From: Otis tarda
Taxonomy: Eukaryota; Chordata; Aves; Otidiformes; Otididae
DNA length: 64,000 nucleotides
Reading direction: 5' to 3'
Assembly: GCA_026413225.1 (NCBI GenBank)
Contig: CM048553.1
Location: 97,252,190-97,316,189 of the forward strand
Each line of letters opens with the position of its first letter. Within the stretch, counting starts at the first letter, position 1. Of the stretch, positions 10,983 through 23,932 are shown piece by piece. The notes under the pieces are model-generated. The model was not told the origin of the DNA, ran no database searches, and worked only from the letters and a program-made list of their open reading frames with translations. The translations under genes and the position numbers were made by a program.

Positions 10983-13728
10983 GTAAGTCACAGAGAAAAC
11001 TTTTTTCTTATTGCATGACTTGTTTATGGTGGATATAGGAAAAAAAGATAGCTTCAGAAGTGAATGGATGATTACTGTTTTGATAGAGCTGTTGCATGTA
11101 AAAGGAATTTAAAGTGTGTATTCTCATTTAACAGGAGAAAAATATTACTTCCACAAATTCTCTCATACTATTTTCTGCCTTGGAACAGGGGGCAATTTTT
11201 TTTTTTATTTTTTATTTTTTTGGGGTTTTTTTTTTTTTTTTCTCCCCATAAATAGTGCTGCAATCAGACTTTGAAATCTGATTATTTTCAAATCTTTGTA
11301 ATTTCAGATCAGGTCATTTAGCAGCTTTGTATACGCTCTTACCACAAATTAGGTCTTGAATATCTACTAGGCTTCCTGATGAAGTGTGGGTATAAAAGAA
11401 TATCTACCAATGTCTGATAAAACAAACTAAAAGAACCAGGTTGAAATATGGACCACATATGGTTAGGAACATGTCTGCACATATCACAGGCATTTACGCA
11501 TGAAAGAGAAAAATGAGAGAACATACATGGTAGCATCCTGGGAGTACAGGCTCGGTTTTAAACCATGTGTAATGAAGCATAAGTTAGTATTCTTTTACAG
11601 AACTTTGTGTTGTGTTGTTGTCTGTATTTGGGCATTGAGTAACATGTGTAGGAGAGTTACCATAGTTTTGGTGGTGCATGGCATTTTAAAATAGGTTATT
11701 TAAAATTCCAGGCCACAAAAAGGAGCACGTGCTCAAACACTTGCTGAGGGCTGACAGCAAAAAGCACTACCACTCTGAGCGTGCAAAGGCGTTGGGTTGT
11801 TTGGAAGGGCACCGTGGATAAGAGCTTTGCTGCATTTATTTTCTCTTGGAACCAGCAGACAGACAGGCGAAGTCATGCGTTGTTAAACATACTAATGAGA
11901 GACCCTCTGATCCTGGGGACAGCCACTGACAACAACAAAAACAGATTTACGTTTTTAGAGATACAATTACCCTTTTTAAGTGGTTATTACTTTAAGTTGA
12001 CATTTCTTGATGTAGACTGTAGAAACAGGAGAAGCTTATTGTTTAGTTTATGTAGTTCCACTGTAGTGTTTTAAAATCACCTGTAAAAGACACTTTATTG
12101 TTTTTGTAAGTGTAATTCTTGCCTAGTGTTGTGAAGATAAACAAAATGTCGTCTTCTGACAACTAGGGAAGGAGTGCAGTGTTCTAGTGAGTTCCCATCA
12201 AACAAAACAGCGCTTTCTGTGGAAGGGCTGCCCAGGGGATTTCTTTTGCTTCTGTTAAACTTGGACACTAAAACTAAGGAAAAATTTTGTGATACACCAA
12301 ATTCAGATGTTGGTTTATCCTTCACAGAGGAATTACGCCAAATGCATAGTGGAACTATGTTCAGGGAGGAATTAAGAGGCAAAGCCTGTAAGGGTAGGGC
12401 TTTCTACATTTATACATTTAGCTCTGACAGGAGAGCCTCACAGCCCCAGCAGCCCTGCAAGGGGCCCCAGGCTGTGGTGGCTCAGTGGTCCTCCCCAGCC
12501 CCCCGATGTATTGCTGTTGTCTTGGGCCAGCAGCCCAGGCACGCAGAGCGCCAAGGGCTTGGCTGTCTTTCAGCAGGAGTGGGCACAAAGAAGTGGAAAG
12601 AAGATGTTGGGTAGCAATAAAACTAGAAGTTGGGAAAGCAAAATATATGTAGAACACAAGTATTTAATTTTCCAACTTGTGTGGTTTGCTCTGTGGTGGG
12701 TTTGGGTCCTGTGGGGTTTGTCTTGTTTGTTGGGTTTTAGCCTTCCGCAATCCCTCTGTGTCCGTTCATTCTCTGCATTAAGAACTGAGGCTACAATTAC
12801 CATGACTAGGGAAGAGCAGTGAAATTACACCTTGCTGAAGTAACTCTTCTGAGATTTACTCTGCTTATCTTTTTTGTCTGTGATATAATTACACTCAGTA
12901 ACAAGGGCATTCAGCTTGAACCTATGTTTGCAGAACCTGTATTGCTCAGTGTAATTTTAAATTTTGTTAAGTGGCTAATACTAGGAGTCAGTAATTGTTA
13001 TGGCATCGTTTAGCTTATTTTCAGTTACTTTCGCCTCCTAAATTCTTAGATGCAAATCCTTACCTGATTTTTTTAAGGTCATGTAATTTAATATTTTAAA
13101 ATTTAATCTAAAAGTTACGCAACTATTTTGTCAGAGATCAGCATCGCTAGTGAACAACTTCTAAAACAATATCTAGTGTTTCTTTCCAAAGATAAATCTT
13201 ACCCAATTTCATGATTTCTGGTCTTAAAATGTGACTGCTTGTTCAGCCTCAAGAGGGTACTGGAGTCCTTTTGAGAACAAATTCTCCTAACATCTCCCAT
13301 TTGACAAACTGAGAAAAGTCTGTAGTCTTCTTTTCTTAAGAAAATTGAACAAGTGGATCCTGAGGGGGGGAAAGTTAAAGACACAGCAGACTCTCTTGTT
13401 CTGCGTGAGTTGCTGGCTTGTTGGGTTTCAACACAGCTTTTCATAGTTCCTACCTACTTCATTTGCAAATAAACTGGAACATGATGTCATTCCTAGGGGA
13501 AGCCATCATGTCTGGCTGCTTTAATGCCCAAACTCAAGGTGGTCCCAACAGTTTTATTTCACTTTAGTCTGAGAGAGATGTTGCCATTGGATCCAGGTGA
13601 TCTATTCCAATTAGTTTGAACCAGCTCTGGGATATAAACCTCACAGCCCAGCAGGATGTGTAAAGTGAGTACAGCATATCTTCCTTACTTTAGATTAATA
13701 TTTTAAAATATTATTTTGTTTTGATTAG

Positions 13729-13842
13729 CTGAAGAATAGAGGAATGGCAGACTACTGTTTTGATTATAACCCTACAAATGAACATCAAATAACTGGACAC
13801 AGGATCATACTGTACCCGTGTCATGGCATGGGACAAAATCAG
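13729..13842 (+). CDS. GALNT12: GALNT12 exon 8 (lectin domain, alpha repeat)
   Basis: An exon of 38 codons, phase 0 at both ends, with acceptor TTTTGATTAG and donor CAG|GTAAGG. The protein opens LKNRGMADYCFDYNP and ends LYPCHGMGQNQ. This is the first (alpha) repeat of the ricin B-type beta-trefoil that closes GALNT proteins: the CFDYN stretch stands for the C-L-D motif, and GQNQ followed by FFEYT on the next exon is the QxW-like end of the repeat. The two cysteines are the expected disulphide pair. ADYCFDYN and CHGMGQNQ are close to human GALNT12 as I recall it, which fixes the paralogue. Confidence 0.95.
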
Positions 13843-14274
13843 GTAAGGTTTATGTTTTCATTTTGACTAATGGTGTGGTTGTAATCTAAAAAGTATGGTG
13901 AAAAGCATTGCAGTAGGGCTTAGAGAATATGTTGCCACAGTGAGATGGTCTTACATCTAGTTTTGATTCTCGCACTAGATGCTTTTGATTTTGATGTTTC
14001 TTGAGGTCAGACATAGGGTAAAAGGTGAAAGCAAAAGAGAAGTATAATTTATAGGAAAATAGTTCTTATGAGATGACATTTTAAAAGTTATCTGTTGTTC
14101 AGCTAGTGCTAAAAGATTAACTGAATTTACTGCATAGATACTGCATCACTGGATATTAATGCTCTTACGTCCCAGCTGATCGTGCAATGCGTTCGCATAC
14201 CTGCCATAGCAGACATCAGGCTGAGAGTAGAGATGCTCTGGGAGCTGTGCAGTCAGTGCTCCCTCTGCTGGCAT

Positions 14275-14800
14275 CCAGGCAGCAGGAGGAGGGAGAAATG
14301 GAGAAACTCCCTGACTGCAATGTAAACCGATAAAAGAAAATATGAGATGACATAAGATAATTGCTGACCCTGAAGAGGGAAGGCCAAACACAGGAAAAGG
14401 GGCAAAACAATATTAGTGAAATAGGCACAAGGCATGGGAGGAGTGAGTGACAGGAGCCAGGGAAAGGAAGCCAAGGTGACAGAGGGCAGAAGTTTGGGAC
14501 AGATAGGGCAACAGGTGAGGAGCAGGACATGTGTGACAGAAGAAGGAGTAGTTAGGAGCTACAGGTAAGGAGTGTGAAACAAGCAGAATCACTGGAGACA
14601 TCTTCAGTGGCAGAGGGACTGAATGTGGGAGCAGAGATACCCATTGGCAAATGAGGGCATGAGTAGGGGTGACAGATAGCAGTTGCAAGAGAAAAAGTGG
14701 ACAGCAGAAAGAGCTGTGGGTGTCGGAACAGAGGGAAGCTAAAATAAGACAAGACGTAGAAGCACAAGTGAAATGGGAAATGGAAGGCAGGATTGCTGAA
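14275..14800. repeat. Purine-rich block (+ strand)
   Basis: Over about 520 nt the + strand is dominated by A and G, with recurring GGAG, GACAG and AGCAGAA words but no exact tandem period. Reverse-strand reading frames through it are open only because the complement is poor in A. No family assignment is possible by eye. Confidence 0.5.
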
Positions 14801-15129
14801 CTTGCACCTCCTTTTTCTGTCTAACAAATAGCTACAAAACCTACTAGCAGGACATTTCTCTCCATTTCCTTCCTGTCCCACCACCCTTTTGATAGTTGTT
14901 CTTAAAAGGTTCTGGTGGTGTGAATTCCTTAGCTCAGCTGGCAGGTGATAGTGGCAGGACAGAAACCATCAGATCTTCCACATATACGTCTACCGCTGTC
15001 AGCTGATGGAACTGATGGTGACAAGGTTGGTTATCCTCTAGTTGTATCAATGCTAAGAAGAGCAAGGTGCTTCACCACAGAGTGTCACAGATGTTTGCTG
15101 GCAACAGGCATCCCTAACTTCTGTCTTGT

Positions 15130-15560
15130 CCCTGGAAGGGAATCTGCCGTCCTAATCCGAAGCTCTTCTGCCTGCTCTCGTCTGGTCTTCTCTCATCACT
15201 CCACTCATTACCTATATACAGCTTTAGTAGCAAACTGAGCCTCACGCCAGTCCCCTGCCCTGCACCACATGTCACAGAGTGTTCCAGTTTCTCCACTCCA
15301 TGCTATTTAATACTTTATTTTCCATGCTGGCTGGCTCCCAGTCTCTCTCTAATGCTCTTGCTCTGTCTCTCCCCTTACTTACTTCTCCCACTGGTTACTA
15401 CCCACATTAGGTCACATTTTGCTCCTTTTCACATGCCTTTCTTCTCTCCTGGCTGTCTCCCATTTTTAATCCTCTAGTCTTCTTAATTCCTCCAGTTGTA
15501 GAGGTTGTTCCACCATTTATCACTTTCTTCCTCAAATAGTACTCTCTGCTGCATGTTCAC
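15130..15560. repeat. Pyrimidine-rich block (+ strand)
   Basis: A C/T-dominated region with CTCTCTCT, CTTCTCTCCTGG and CTCCCC words, opposite in strand bias to the block at 14275-14800. No clear inverted homology between the two blocks was found by eye. Confidence 0.45.
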
Positions 15561-18500
15561 TGCCTAGTGATACAAAGGAATGAAGTTTATTCTCCAGAGA
15601 ACAGCTCAGTGAAGTTATTTTCCAAGAACATCTTGATAGGATTTAACATTAATGAAGGTTAACTTGGTCAGCCATATGTGTCTTACACTCCAGTACGCCC
15701 ATCCTCTGGCATGATACGCTAGTGGCAGGTGGCTGTTTATGTAGGGGAGAACTGCAAAAGCTCTTTTCACTGGAAGCAATTCTCCACTTAAAGTGACCTC
15801 TGAATATCTGTGTGCACTGTGCCGAGAGGAGAGAGCTCTGTGTTCTCGATTATTTATAAGGTCCACCACCTGCTCCCATTTTATATCAGTAAGTAAAACC
15901 ACTCTCAGAAAACTGAGATCCCTGGTAACTTGTTGCTATTTTTCCTTTAGTCCATGGCCTAAGTGAGAAGATTCCCTTTAGTCCTTCCTAATTGTTTTTG
16001 TGTAAGCAGTAAGAAAGCTAACTGTGGGTTGTTTAAAATTAGCATGTTCATTATAGCAAGAAGGTGAGGATACGACTGCGGTGGTAGGAGCTGAGTGTAT
16101 ACAGGAGAGAGGCATAAAATACATAAAACACTGCCTACTTGGTGCTTGCACCTCAGGCTGATGATGTTTTGTGGAAGTGTCTGCCCAGCTAGATGAGAAT
16201 GAAAAGCTTTCAAATTCAATACCAATAAAGCCCATTACCCTTCTTGGTATGGTTGGGAAACACCAACACGTGATGGCAGGAAGCTGACCTGAGGTAGTAA
16301 GAGGATGGGAAAACACTGAGCAGCCTGACAGTACCCCTCCCCAAGATTCCCATTTGCAGCTGATAGAGAGGCAAATAAAGAGTTTATCAAAGCCCTTGGG
16401 TTTTCTGCAAAAAGGGTACCTGGTAACCTTGCTCCTGATTCTGCCTGTCAAGTACAAACTTCTTCCTGCACGCGGAAGAGCAGTACCACAGAACAGAGGT
16501 GTGTTTCAGAGTCTGTGAGGTAGCGTCCATCTCTTGTACCACAGAGCTCTGATGCAGTTGGGGCATATCCCGTCGATTGCCCAGACGTGGTAGGCACTAG
16601 GTAAAAGACCTCATCAAGTTTCCCAGTGGCACTTTGGAGATCTACTGGCTCTCTGAAGGAAAGAAATGCAGTAGGCTACTAGTTACTGGGCCACAGATCA
16701 GCTTGGAAATGCTTCCTTTTGGACTGTGGAAATCCACTGGGCAAGGAAGGAGCGCACTTCACTTTTTGAGGAGGAAGAGGTTTATCTCATGCATTGCTGG
16801 AGCTTGAAAAAGCTCAAAGCCTGAAGTATTTATTCCATTTGAAGCAGTATAGGGTAAAGAACTGTATAACGTTCATTGAGCAAAGAGGCAGGAGTGCTTG
16901 CTTGTTAATACTATAACCCCAATCCTTAATGTTTTCCAGAAATTAGGCATTTTACTTGCTCTTCTCCTCCAAAATCTGGTGCAAGAACTTGAGAGGCTAT
17001 TCAGGAAGGGTGTCAGTACTAAAGAGTCCTGTGACCTAGTAGCTGCTCCATCTATTCTTGATGCATCTGGTACAATTGGCAGGCTTTCGCTGATACTGAA
17101 TACAAATTGCTAAAAAGAGGAGTTACATCTAATAAATCCCCTAGTGAGCAAGACTCCTAGATGTGAACTTGTAAGAGTGGCAGCTGTAAAAAACAGCGTC
17201 CATCCAGACACAAATGAGCAGGAGTGAAGCTTTTTCTTTATTCATGAGTCATAGGCTTAAAATGAGTGCCCTTACAGCTCACTGTGGTGCCCAGGCTTTC
17301 CATGTGCCAATCGGATACTGAACCTGGGAACTAAAGCTTGAAAGCCAAGGAATAGCCCCTGCCTGTTAGGGTAAAAAATAATAATAATTTTTTTAAAATT
17401 GGGCCAATACTGTCACATTTGACTTTTGTTGATGATGAGACATTTCTGGCAAAAAGCAAGTGTCATAAAGGCAGTGCAGCCTACATCGTAGGAACAGCTC
17501 CTAGCAGTAGGTTTCAAGGTGAAATCGGAGTCTCTTGGGTATTACATCAGCAGGCAGACTTCAAACTTGAAGTTGCTTGCCTGAAACACTCACTTCCCTT
17601 TGCGGCATCAGAAATGAATGAAGGCAAACAGGTTAATTCTAGAGGAGTCATTTGGCACCGCTGCCCAGAGGAAAGCCATGGAGCTGACGCAGTGGGCATT
17701 GGTCTGTGGGCGGCTGCGACAGCCACCTCAGCAGAGACATTCCTGATTGTGATGAAAGGAGGGGCAGAGGAGATGTTATGAAACAACTACATCAGTGTAG
17801 TCTAGATCAGAGCTCTCACACCTGGAAATGGATGACTGCAGACTTCCTGTTTACATTAAAAGTCAATTTCCAGTTTCTCTTTCAAGGTTAATTAGCTTTG
17901 GTGGTTTTTAAGGATGGTTTTGTGGTAAGTTCAAGTATATACAACACTTATGAATTGGTACAGCCCCTTTCACGCAGCCTTACAGTCTCTTTCTCCAGGA
18001 GTGAAACAAAAGAAAAGATGATTCCTTCTCTCCTTCATCCTTTTATTGGTTTCCACTTATGCAGCTATACTATTGGTAACAAGCAATTTTCTGATGTGTA
18101 TAAAACTCTTCTCTACTCTACTGAGTATAATCTGGATCAGAGCTAAACACATATCTGTGCGCTGTAGTCATCTAAATTATTTACAAGAGTGCTAAATACA
18201 AACAACTCTCAAACTCCGCCGCTCTTTAATGCAGCCCAAAATTTGGCAAATGTCCATGGTAAATATAAAAATTTTAAGGAAGTCTTCAACCGTAATTGCT
18301 ACAAAAGGCAAGATGTTTTAGAGTGTGTTCAGAACACCTCTGTAGAATATTGTACAACAAGCAAAGACAGTGGAATGTCTTTAATAAAGTTCTGTTCATG
18401 TTTAAAGCAGCTGTAGCTGATTTGCTCCAAGTAATATCTTAAAATGTTACATAATAAAATGCTCACCACCATGCATCCTGAGTACTTTGTAACTGGAAAT

Positions 18501-18774
18501 GAACCTTGACCATACTGTATTTGAGCTATGCAGTGAGCAACTCTTTGATTAAAAGTAATTTTGTTTTGTGACGACTGAATTGAGAAGGCATAATGTCAGG
18601 TTATAAACTGTTTTCCATCCTGTTTTTAAGGGTGATCTAGAATCTGAAAGCAGAATATATAGTCAAACTGTATATATAAGTTCTTTAATGCTGGAATGTC
18701 TGTTTTCCAGGGCACTTATTCAGCATTTCATACATTTTAAGTGCTACCAGAGTAAAGCAGTGCTGTGGTGAGAT

Positions 18775-18777
<3 letters not shown>

Positions 18778-18808
<31 letters not shown>
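18778..18808. repeat. Homopolymer T run
   Basis: 31 consecutive T in GALNT12 intron 8, about 190 nt before exon 9. Probably length-variable. Confidence 0.85.
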
Positions 18809-18995
18809 CTGTAAAATAGTAAGCAAATGGCAGAAGTTGAGGCTCCTTGAATTATTTTTGGCAGGATTTCTCTCCACAATAGCAACACTAATATGTGAAC
18901 TTAATTATAGTATCTTAGTGTATCCTCCTCCTAAATACTTTCTTGTGTACATATGAAATGACTGTTGTCCTTTGTTTCTTCTCTTGGGTTTGTAG

Positions 18996-19151
18996 TTTTT
19001 CGAGTACACGTCCCATAATGAAATACGTTACAACACCCGACAGCCAGAAGTCTGTGCAGCAGTCGATTCAGGGACCGACTACTTGACAATGTACTTGTGT
19101 CAAGAAAATGTCCAAAGTATTCCTGAAAACCAGAAGTTTGTTTTCAGAGAG
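18996..19151 (+). CDS. GALNT12: GALNT12 exon 9 (lectin domain, beta repeat)
   Basis: An exon of 52 codons, phase 0 at both ends, with acceptor GGGTTTGTAG and donor GAG|GTAAGT. It starts FFEYTSHNEIRYNTRQPE, completing the alpha repeat. It then gives the beta repeat: VCAAVDSG in the C-L-D position, YLTMYLCQEN with the paired cysteine, and PENQKFVF at the QxW position. The downstream GT at 19152 is a perfect donor. Divergence from mammals is greatest between the two cysteines, as is usual for the solvent-exposed lectin loops. Confidence 0.95.
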
Positions 19152-21846
19152 GTAAGTGTGCCTGCTTGGGTTTGGTTTTTGGGGTAGCGAGTGGAAGGAG
19201 AATTGCTGAGGTTTTTTTTTGTTGTTGCTTTTGGTTTTTTTATCTTACTGCCTGCACATTGTGCAGGCCAAAAAATCGGCATAGATCTCTGGGAGGAATA
19301 TGTTATCTTGGCTTTTAATATCTGAATGTAGAACCAGACTAGCAGCAACATGCAGGTGAAGAGCGTGCCAGTCATAAAGAATAGGAAGATGAGAGGAGGA
19401 AAGCACCCTTCTTAACCTCAAAGGAGTTGGGAAGTTTGGCAGAGGTCTTTCTTTGCCCTGTCCACATCTAGCGCTTTCTGCAGGTTGCTCAGTTCTCTCT
19501 AGCATCTCACCCCTGCTATCTTCTCCTGAGAACTGAGGTACCTCCACGTACCCCTTCCCCAGCCAGTCTCATGGCTGACCTACTTCTGCTCTCCTTTCAT
19601 TGACTTCTTTTATTTCCCAGTATTTATACCACCATATATCCCTGATACTTTACAAAGCACCATTACTTTACCCTCTTCCCTGCTTTTGAGAAGCTTTCCC
19701 TGCTGCTTCTCCTCTACAAACCATCTCTCGTGACCCTCCCCATGAGCACCAGAAGCGCTCCCTGAGCTTTTCTGCAATGTAATGTGCAGCTGTGTGATTT
19801 GATGCACCATCAAAAAATACCTTCCATCCTACTCCTGCCCCTACACAGGACACATCTTGCTGGCTGTGGGGATTCAGCAAATCTGTACCTCTCTTCTTCG
19901 ACCTTAATGCGTACTCCCAAAGGGGACAAATACTGAGAAGTATGCAGTATATTTAATAAACATAACGTGATCTTAGAAAACCATGTGTTTAGTAGTTTTT
20001 AATCTCTGAAGGAGTTCCTGAATGCCTGAAAGAAAATAAATTGGATCAAAAATTATGGCCTTGGTCAGGTTCTGGAGTGTTATTATTTGTCTAAGGGAAA
20101 AGGTCACATAATATATCAAAATGGTATATTTACATAATATGTCTGCATAATACATCTAAACTCTACAGGCTCCATGGTTGACAAATTTCATGCTTAGAAA
20201 CTACCACCAGTGGTAGGTGACAGAGTAAATTCTGAAGAAAAACAGGGAAACTACTGTCCATTCACTAAATCTAGTCCAGGCTGAAGCTCAGTGATATTAC
20301 TGAGTAAGCCAAAATATTTAAAAGGCTGACTTTATAAGTGGCATTTCATTTTTAATTATTATGACTTGTAATAAAAATTTTCAATGCATTAATCCCTAAG
20401 CTGACATGTATGGAATGACCCTCAGTCACTTCAGGAAATAATTTAGAAATCACAGTTTTGGAACATGTTTCCAGTGCATTCCTAATCATTAACTCCTAGC
20501 ACCTGAAACTTTAGGAATTATTTACAATCTTCTGTCTTTTTTGTGATCACTTTGTGCCAGTGTGTGATGCGAACCTACTGCTCTACTCAAATTCCTTCTC
20601 TTCTGCTGCATTAAATCAAAGTCACCAGTCCCCACCTTTCAAGGCAAGTGATGGGTGAGGTGTCAGTGCCACATTTCTCTTGCTTTGTGCGGAGAAGTGT
20701 CAGACACTGGAAAAGCTGTCCTTATAGATGTAGCATAATCAAGGAGTTGAACAGCCTTCCCAGCAGCCTGGCAAGAATTAAGTTCTTATGGGCACTGAGT
20801 CAAAAAAATGAGTGAGGCAGATATTGATTAGTCTGCTCAAAAATTTGAATTATCACAGCAGAAACGGGAAAGTCATTCAGCAGCTTGGTCTGTCAGCAAG
20901 CACACGCTGCTGAGCATCAGGGGCTGCAGCTAGAGGCGCAATTAGTGCAACACTCTTGATGACGGAAGGAGCAGACTTTCAAAGGAGTCAGGGTTATGCT
21001 CAGAAACAGGGTGTTGACATTTTTCTCTTGAAGACACCAGAGGCTTTGCAAATGGTTATGTGTGGGGATGTCACGTGGGCCAAAGGAAGGGTCTCGGAGC
21101 AGGGCAGTTCACAGCTGGCTACGCCGCCCTTTTGCAGCTCGCTATCCTAGTTGACGGCGCTCTGGACTGGAGGAAGTGATGCGAACTGGAGATGAAGTGT
21201 TCTTGGAGACTCCCATAATAGGAAGGCCTGAGGCCTCAAGATGTGTTCTTTAGGGAATCTGACTCTGGAGGCCTGACAGACCTTACACCTCTGAGGCAGC
21301 TGTGCTGCCCTCTGGCAAAGCAAGCTAACTCCACACGCTTCTGCAGGCAAGGGGCACGCTTAGATATTTTTGCCTTTTGTGCTGAAAATATATGCTGTGA
21401 AAAATATATCTTTTGTGAAGAAAGGGGAAAAAAAGTTGCTGAAAATCAATCCAACATCTACGCTTAACTACCAACATCTACATTTTACTTGCAAGATGTG
21501 CAGTAAGTTGGTGAATTTGGGTAATGCCTGTACTTGGCTTTGGTTTCCTGTGCCCATATTCTCGTGCAGTAACAAAAGGCAATGGAAGTGAATGAAGTTA
21601 GCACATCCTTTACAGGCTTAGATGTCACGACACGAATCGCTCTGAAGCAATGTCAGTTTTTAAAAGCAGTGTCTTTTGATAAAGTTTCAGAGACTGGCAA
21701 GTTAGGCATTTTGGCTTTGCTGCATGGCCCCATGAGAAGGATATGTGTGATATTTGTTAGAAATGTCTTCTGTTACTTTTAAAACACAGTGATATGCCTG
21801 TAATTTTTAAGATCTGAAAAGCAAAAATTATTTCTGTCTTTTGTAG
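19152..21846 (+). other. GALNT12: GALNT12 intron 9
   Basis: A 2.7-kb intron from GTAAGT to TCTTTTGTAG. A pyrimidine-biased stretch lies at about 19550-19860. I see no exon or transposon in it. Confidence 0.85.
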
Positions 21847-21984
21847 GATGGTACCTTGTTTCATCTACAAACCCAGAAGTGCGTACAAGCAGAGTCAAAC
21901 GCTTACAATGGTAACCCAGCACCATTGTTACGACCGTGTACCAACTCGGACTACCAAAAATGGTTCTTCAAAGAAAGAAGTTGA
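21847..21984 (+). CDS. GALNT12: GALNT12 last coding exon (lectin gamma repeat, stop)
   Basis: Forty-five codons plus TGA at 21982-21984. The sequence DGTLFHLQTQKCVQAES supplies the gamma-repeat C-L-D-like site. LLRPCTNSDYQKWFFKERS ends the protein with a canonical QKW (QxW) motif. The gamma repeat is well formed, so the lectin fold should be complete. Human GALNT12 ends WFFKER plus two residues as I recall it; here one serine follows KER, a small C-terminal difference. The five visible exons total 238 residues of an enzyme usually about 580 residues long; the signal anchor, stem and most of the catalytic domain lie upstream of the window. Confidence 0.95.
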   Translation, partial: DGTLFHLQTQKCVQAESNAYNGNPAPLLRPCTNSDYQKWFFKERS

Positions 21985-22584
21985 TCCAGATGTCATCTAG
22001 GATATAGCTGAATAGGAAAATATGCTCTTTCTAGTCAGCCGTTAGTCAGCCTTTTGAAAATCACATAAGTGATATATTTTTGTATGGAAAGAACTGTAAT
22101 TAGTTTACAAGCTGTGGAGCATTAAAAGGGACTAAGCATTGAGAGCTTACATGAAGTAAGTGCAGTGGTTGTATCGTGCCACAGAATCTGCTCCTCTTCT
22201 CCTTTATTTGGCAGCTACATAACTGCTTCTGAAGTGTCTTAGGTTCTTTTCACAAGTGACAATATATTTTTTTTTAAATCTACTGTGTGAAAGTCAGGCA
22301 GTCAAAATAATTGCACTAATGTTATCTGCCAATAACTTAAAATGTTTATTTTTCTACTAAAACATTCTGCAGTTGGGCCTTTTAACAGATCGTAGTTAAT
22401 AATTCTTCTTGTCTTTTAAATACTGAGAAGGTAAAAGTAGGCCAGGTTCTGCCCTAAATGGCTACCACAGGACCCTCACTGAAGACAGTGTGGATTTGCA
22501 CATGAAGGCAGAGTGGGTCTGCATGGTTTTGCACAAATAACAATCCAGATGCATACAGATTGCACATGCTTGACAATACTATAC

Positions 22585-22590
22585 AATAAA
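22585..22590 (+). terminator. Candidate poly(A) signal AATAAA (proximal)
   Basis: Canonical hexamer 600 nt after the GALNT12 stop codon, within ACAATAAATGTCGTG. It would give a 3' UTR of about 0.62 kb. Confidence 0.45.
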
Positions 22591-23606
22591 TGTCGTGACA
22601 ATTTTAGATGCTCATGGCACTTGACGAGTTTCTAATCATGCTTAAGTCTGGTTTTGGAGTAAAGTGGGGATTTTCTCATCTTTCTTAAAGAAGTAAGGCA
22701 ATAATATTTAAAGGTGATGCCGTGGGAAAAGCTATTTAGAGTCACATCGATCTAGCTATGCGTCTGTGTCCCAGACTGCACAACTTTTAACATTATGTGG
22801 ATTTTCAACATGCATAAAACTTGCAAGATCAGACCTAGCAATAATTCTTTTGACAAATTTCAAAATTACAGTTAAAGCAAATGAATCTAAGAAATTGTAT
22901 CTCATTAAATTTTAGATGTTTAAATGGTTATATAAAAATACGATATAAACAAAAATGGTTTTGCAACTAATTGATATGATATGCAGCTGATTCCTAATAC
23001 AAAAAGAATTGTCTTTCAGATATAGCTTGCATTTTGTCCGGGAACTCCTTTTTCTGATAAGTTGGCCATGTCAATGCATGCAGCCCTATTGAAAACATGG
23101 GGTTTAATCTGCATCGCTGCAAGATGTGTTCTGCCATGGTGTGTGGGATCTGCCTTACCCAATCAGACAAAGTAGTATGTATAGCAGTGTATTTGGTCAT
23201 TGACCATCATCATTATAATGCTGATTAAAAGTGTTCTAGCTCATAAGGAAAGTTTCTGTATCAGCTGGAAGTGTGCTTATGTGTAGAAGCATGAAAATTT
23301 CAACCTTTTTCCTCTCAGGAGTCTTGGTATCTGTTTTGATTAGGTTTGGATGTATTTTGTTATTTGCCTTTGTTCATGTTTTCTATTAAAAAATGTACAG
23401 CCTTTTCTTTGAATCCTTATAAGCTCATGCCATTTTGGCATACTTATTTATATGATCAGGGTGTGGGGGGAGGGTCTCTGCCTGTAGGAGGATGCATATG
23501 TAGGTTCTTCCAAGGTCTTTCTAAACCCATGCAGATAGAATGTTTCTGTGAGCACCTTTGAAGTTTTGTCTCTGTGGGCTGGACTGATGAAGTGGATGTT
23601 AGAATT

Positions 23607-23612
23607 AATAAA
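23607..23612 (+). terminator. Candidate poly(A) signal AATAAA (distal)
   Basis: Canonical hexamer in GAATTAATAAACTG. TTTTGTGATT and then a T-rich stretch follow from 23613 to about 23663, a good match to a GU/U-rich downstream element. Confidence 0.5.
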
Positions 23613-23873
23613 CTGTTTTGTGATTCAGTAGAGTGGGAACTGTCTTTACTTTTTTTTTTTTTTCCTTATGGTCAGTCGTTTTCTTTTAATAATTTCTCTG
23701 ATCTCTTAGGCTCTGATCCATGCACCTCTTTGGAGAAGACAGCTTTATTTTATGGTCTCTCAAGTTCCCTTTGCTGAACTCAGTAATGCTTTTGTTCACC
23801 TGTTAGCAGCAGTGGTGTGCACTTTGTGGAGCCACAAACCAAAACTGCGTGGCCGCTTGAGGAGGGAGGGGGG

Positions 23874-23932
23874 AAACAACCAACCAAAAAACAAAAACAA
23901 ACAAACAAACAAAAAAACAACAAAAAAACCCA
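23874..23932. repeat. (CAAA)n-like simple repeat
   Basis: A/C-only tract made of CCAAA, ACAAA and CAAACAAACAAAC units, ending in C runs. Simple sequence, possibly an expanded A-rich tail. Confidence 0.8.

Larger units (their letters stand above)
4686..13728 (+). other. GALNT12: GALNT12 intron 7
   Basis: A 9-kb intron from GTATGT to TTTTGATTAG. It contains a three-copy 19-nt minisatellite (5752-5808), two CR1 LINE 3' fragments in + orientation (about 7516-8310 and 8385-8574), several A/T tracts and a 20-nt microexon-like element (10963-10982). The remainder shows no coding or RNA gene I can support. Confidence 0.85.
13843..18995 (+). other. GALNT12: GALNT12 intron 8
   Basis: A 5.15-kb intron from GTAAGG to GGGTTTGTAG. 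It contains a purine-rich block on the + strand (about 14275-14800), a pyrimidine-rich block shortly after (about 15130-15560) and a 31-nt T run at 18778-18808. No exon, RNA gene or recognisable transposon is visible. Confidence 0.85.
21985..23640 (+). other. GALNT12: GALNT12 3' UTR (end uncertain)
   Basis: AT-rich sequence after the stop with no further coding sign. Possible poly(A) signals are ATTAAA at 22121-22126, AATAAA at 22585-22590 and AATAAA at 23607-23612. The last is followed within 40 nt by GT-rich and then T-rich sequence, the best downstream element of the three, so the longest form would be about 1.65 kb. Which site is used cannot be told from sequence alone. Confidence 0.6.

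Noticed and set aside
12174-12614. 146-codon frame in a locally GC-rich patch of GALNT12 intron 7
   Set aside because: The sequence resembles no protein I know and the patch is only about 150 nt of raised GC. Likely chance.
15978-16457. 159-codon frame on the - strand
   Set aside because: No recognisable domain, low-complexity Ser-rich composition, inside a GALNT12 intron. It looks like a chance frame.
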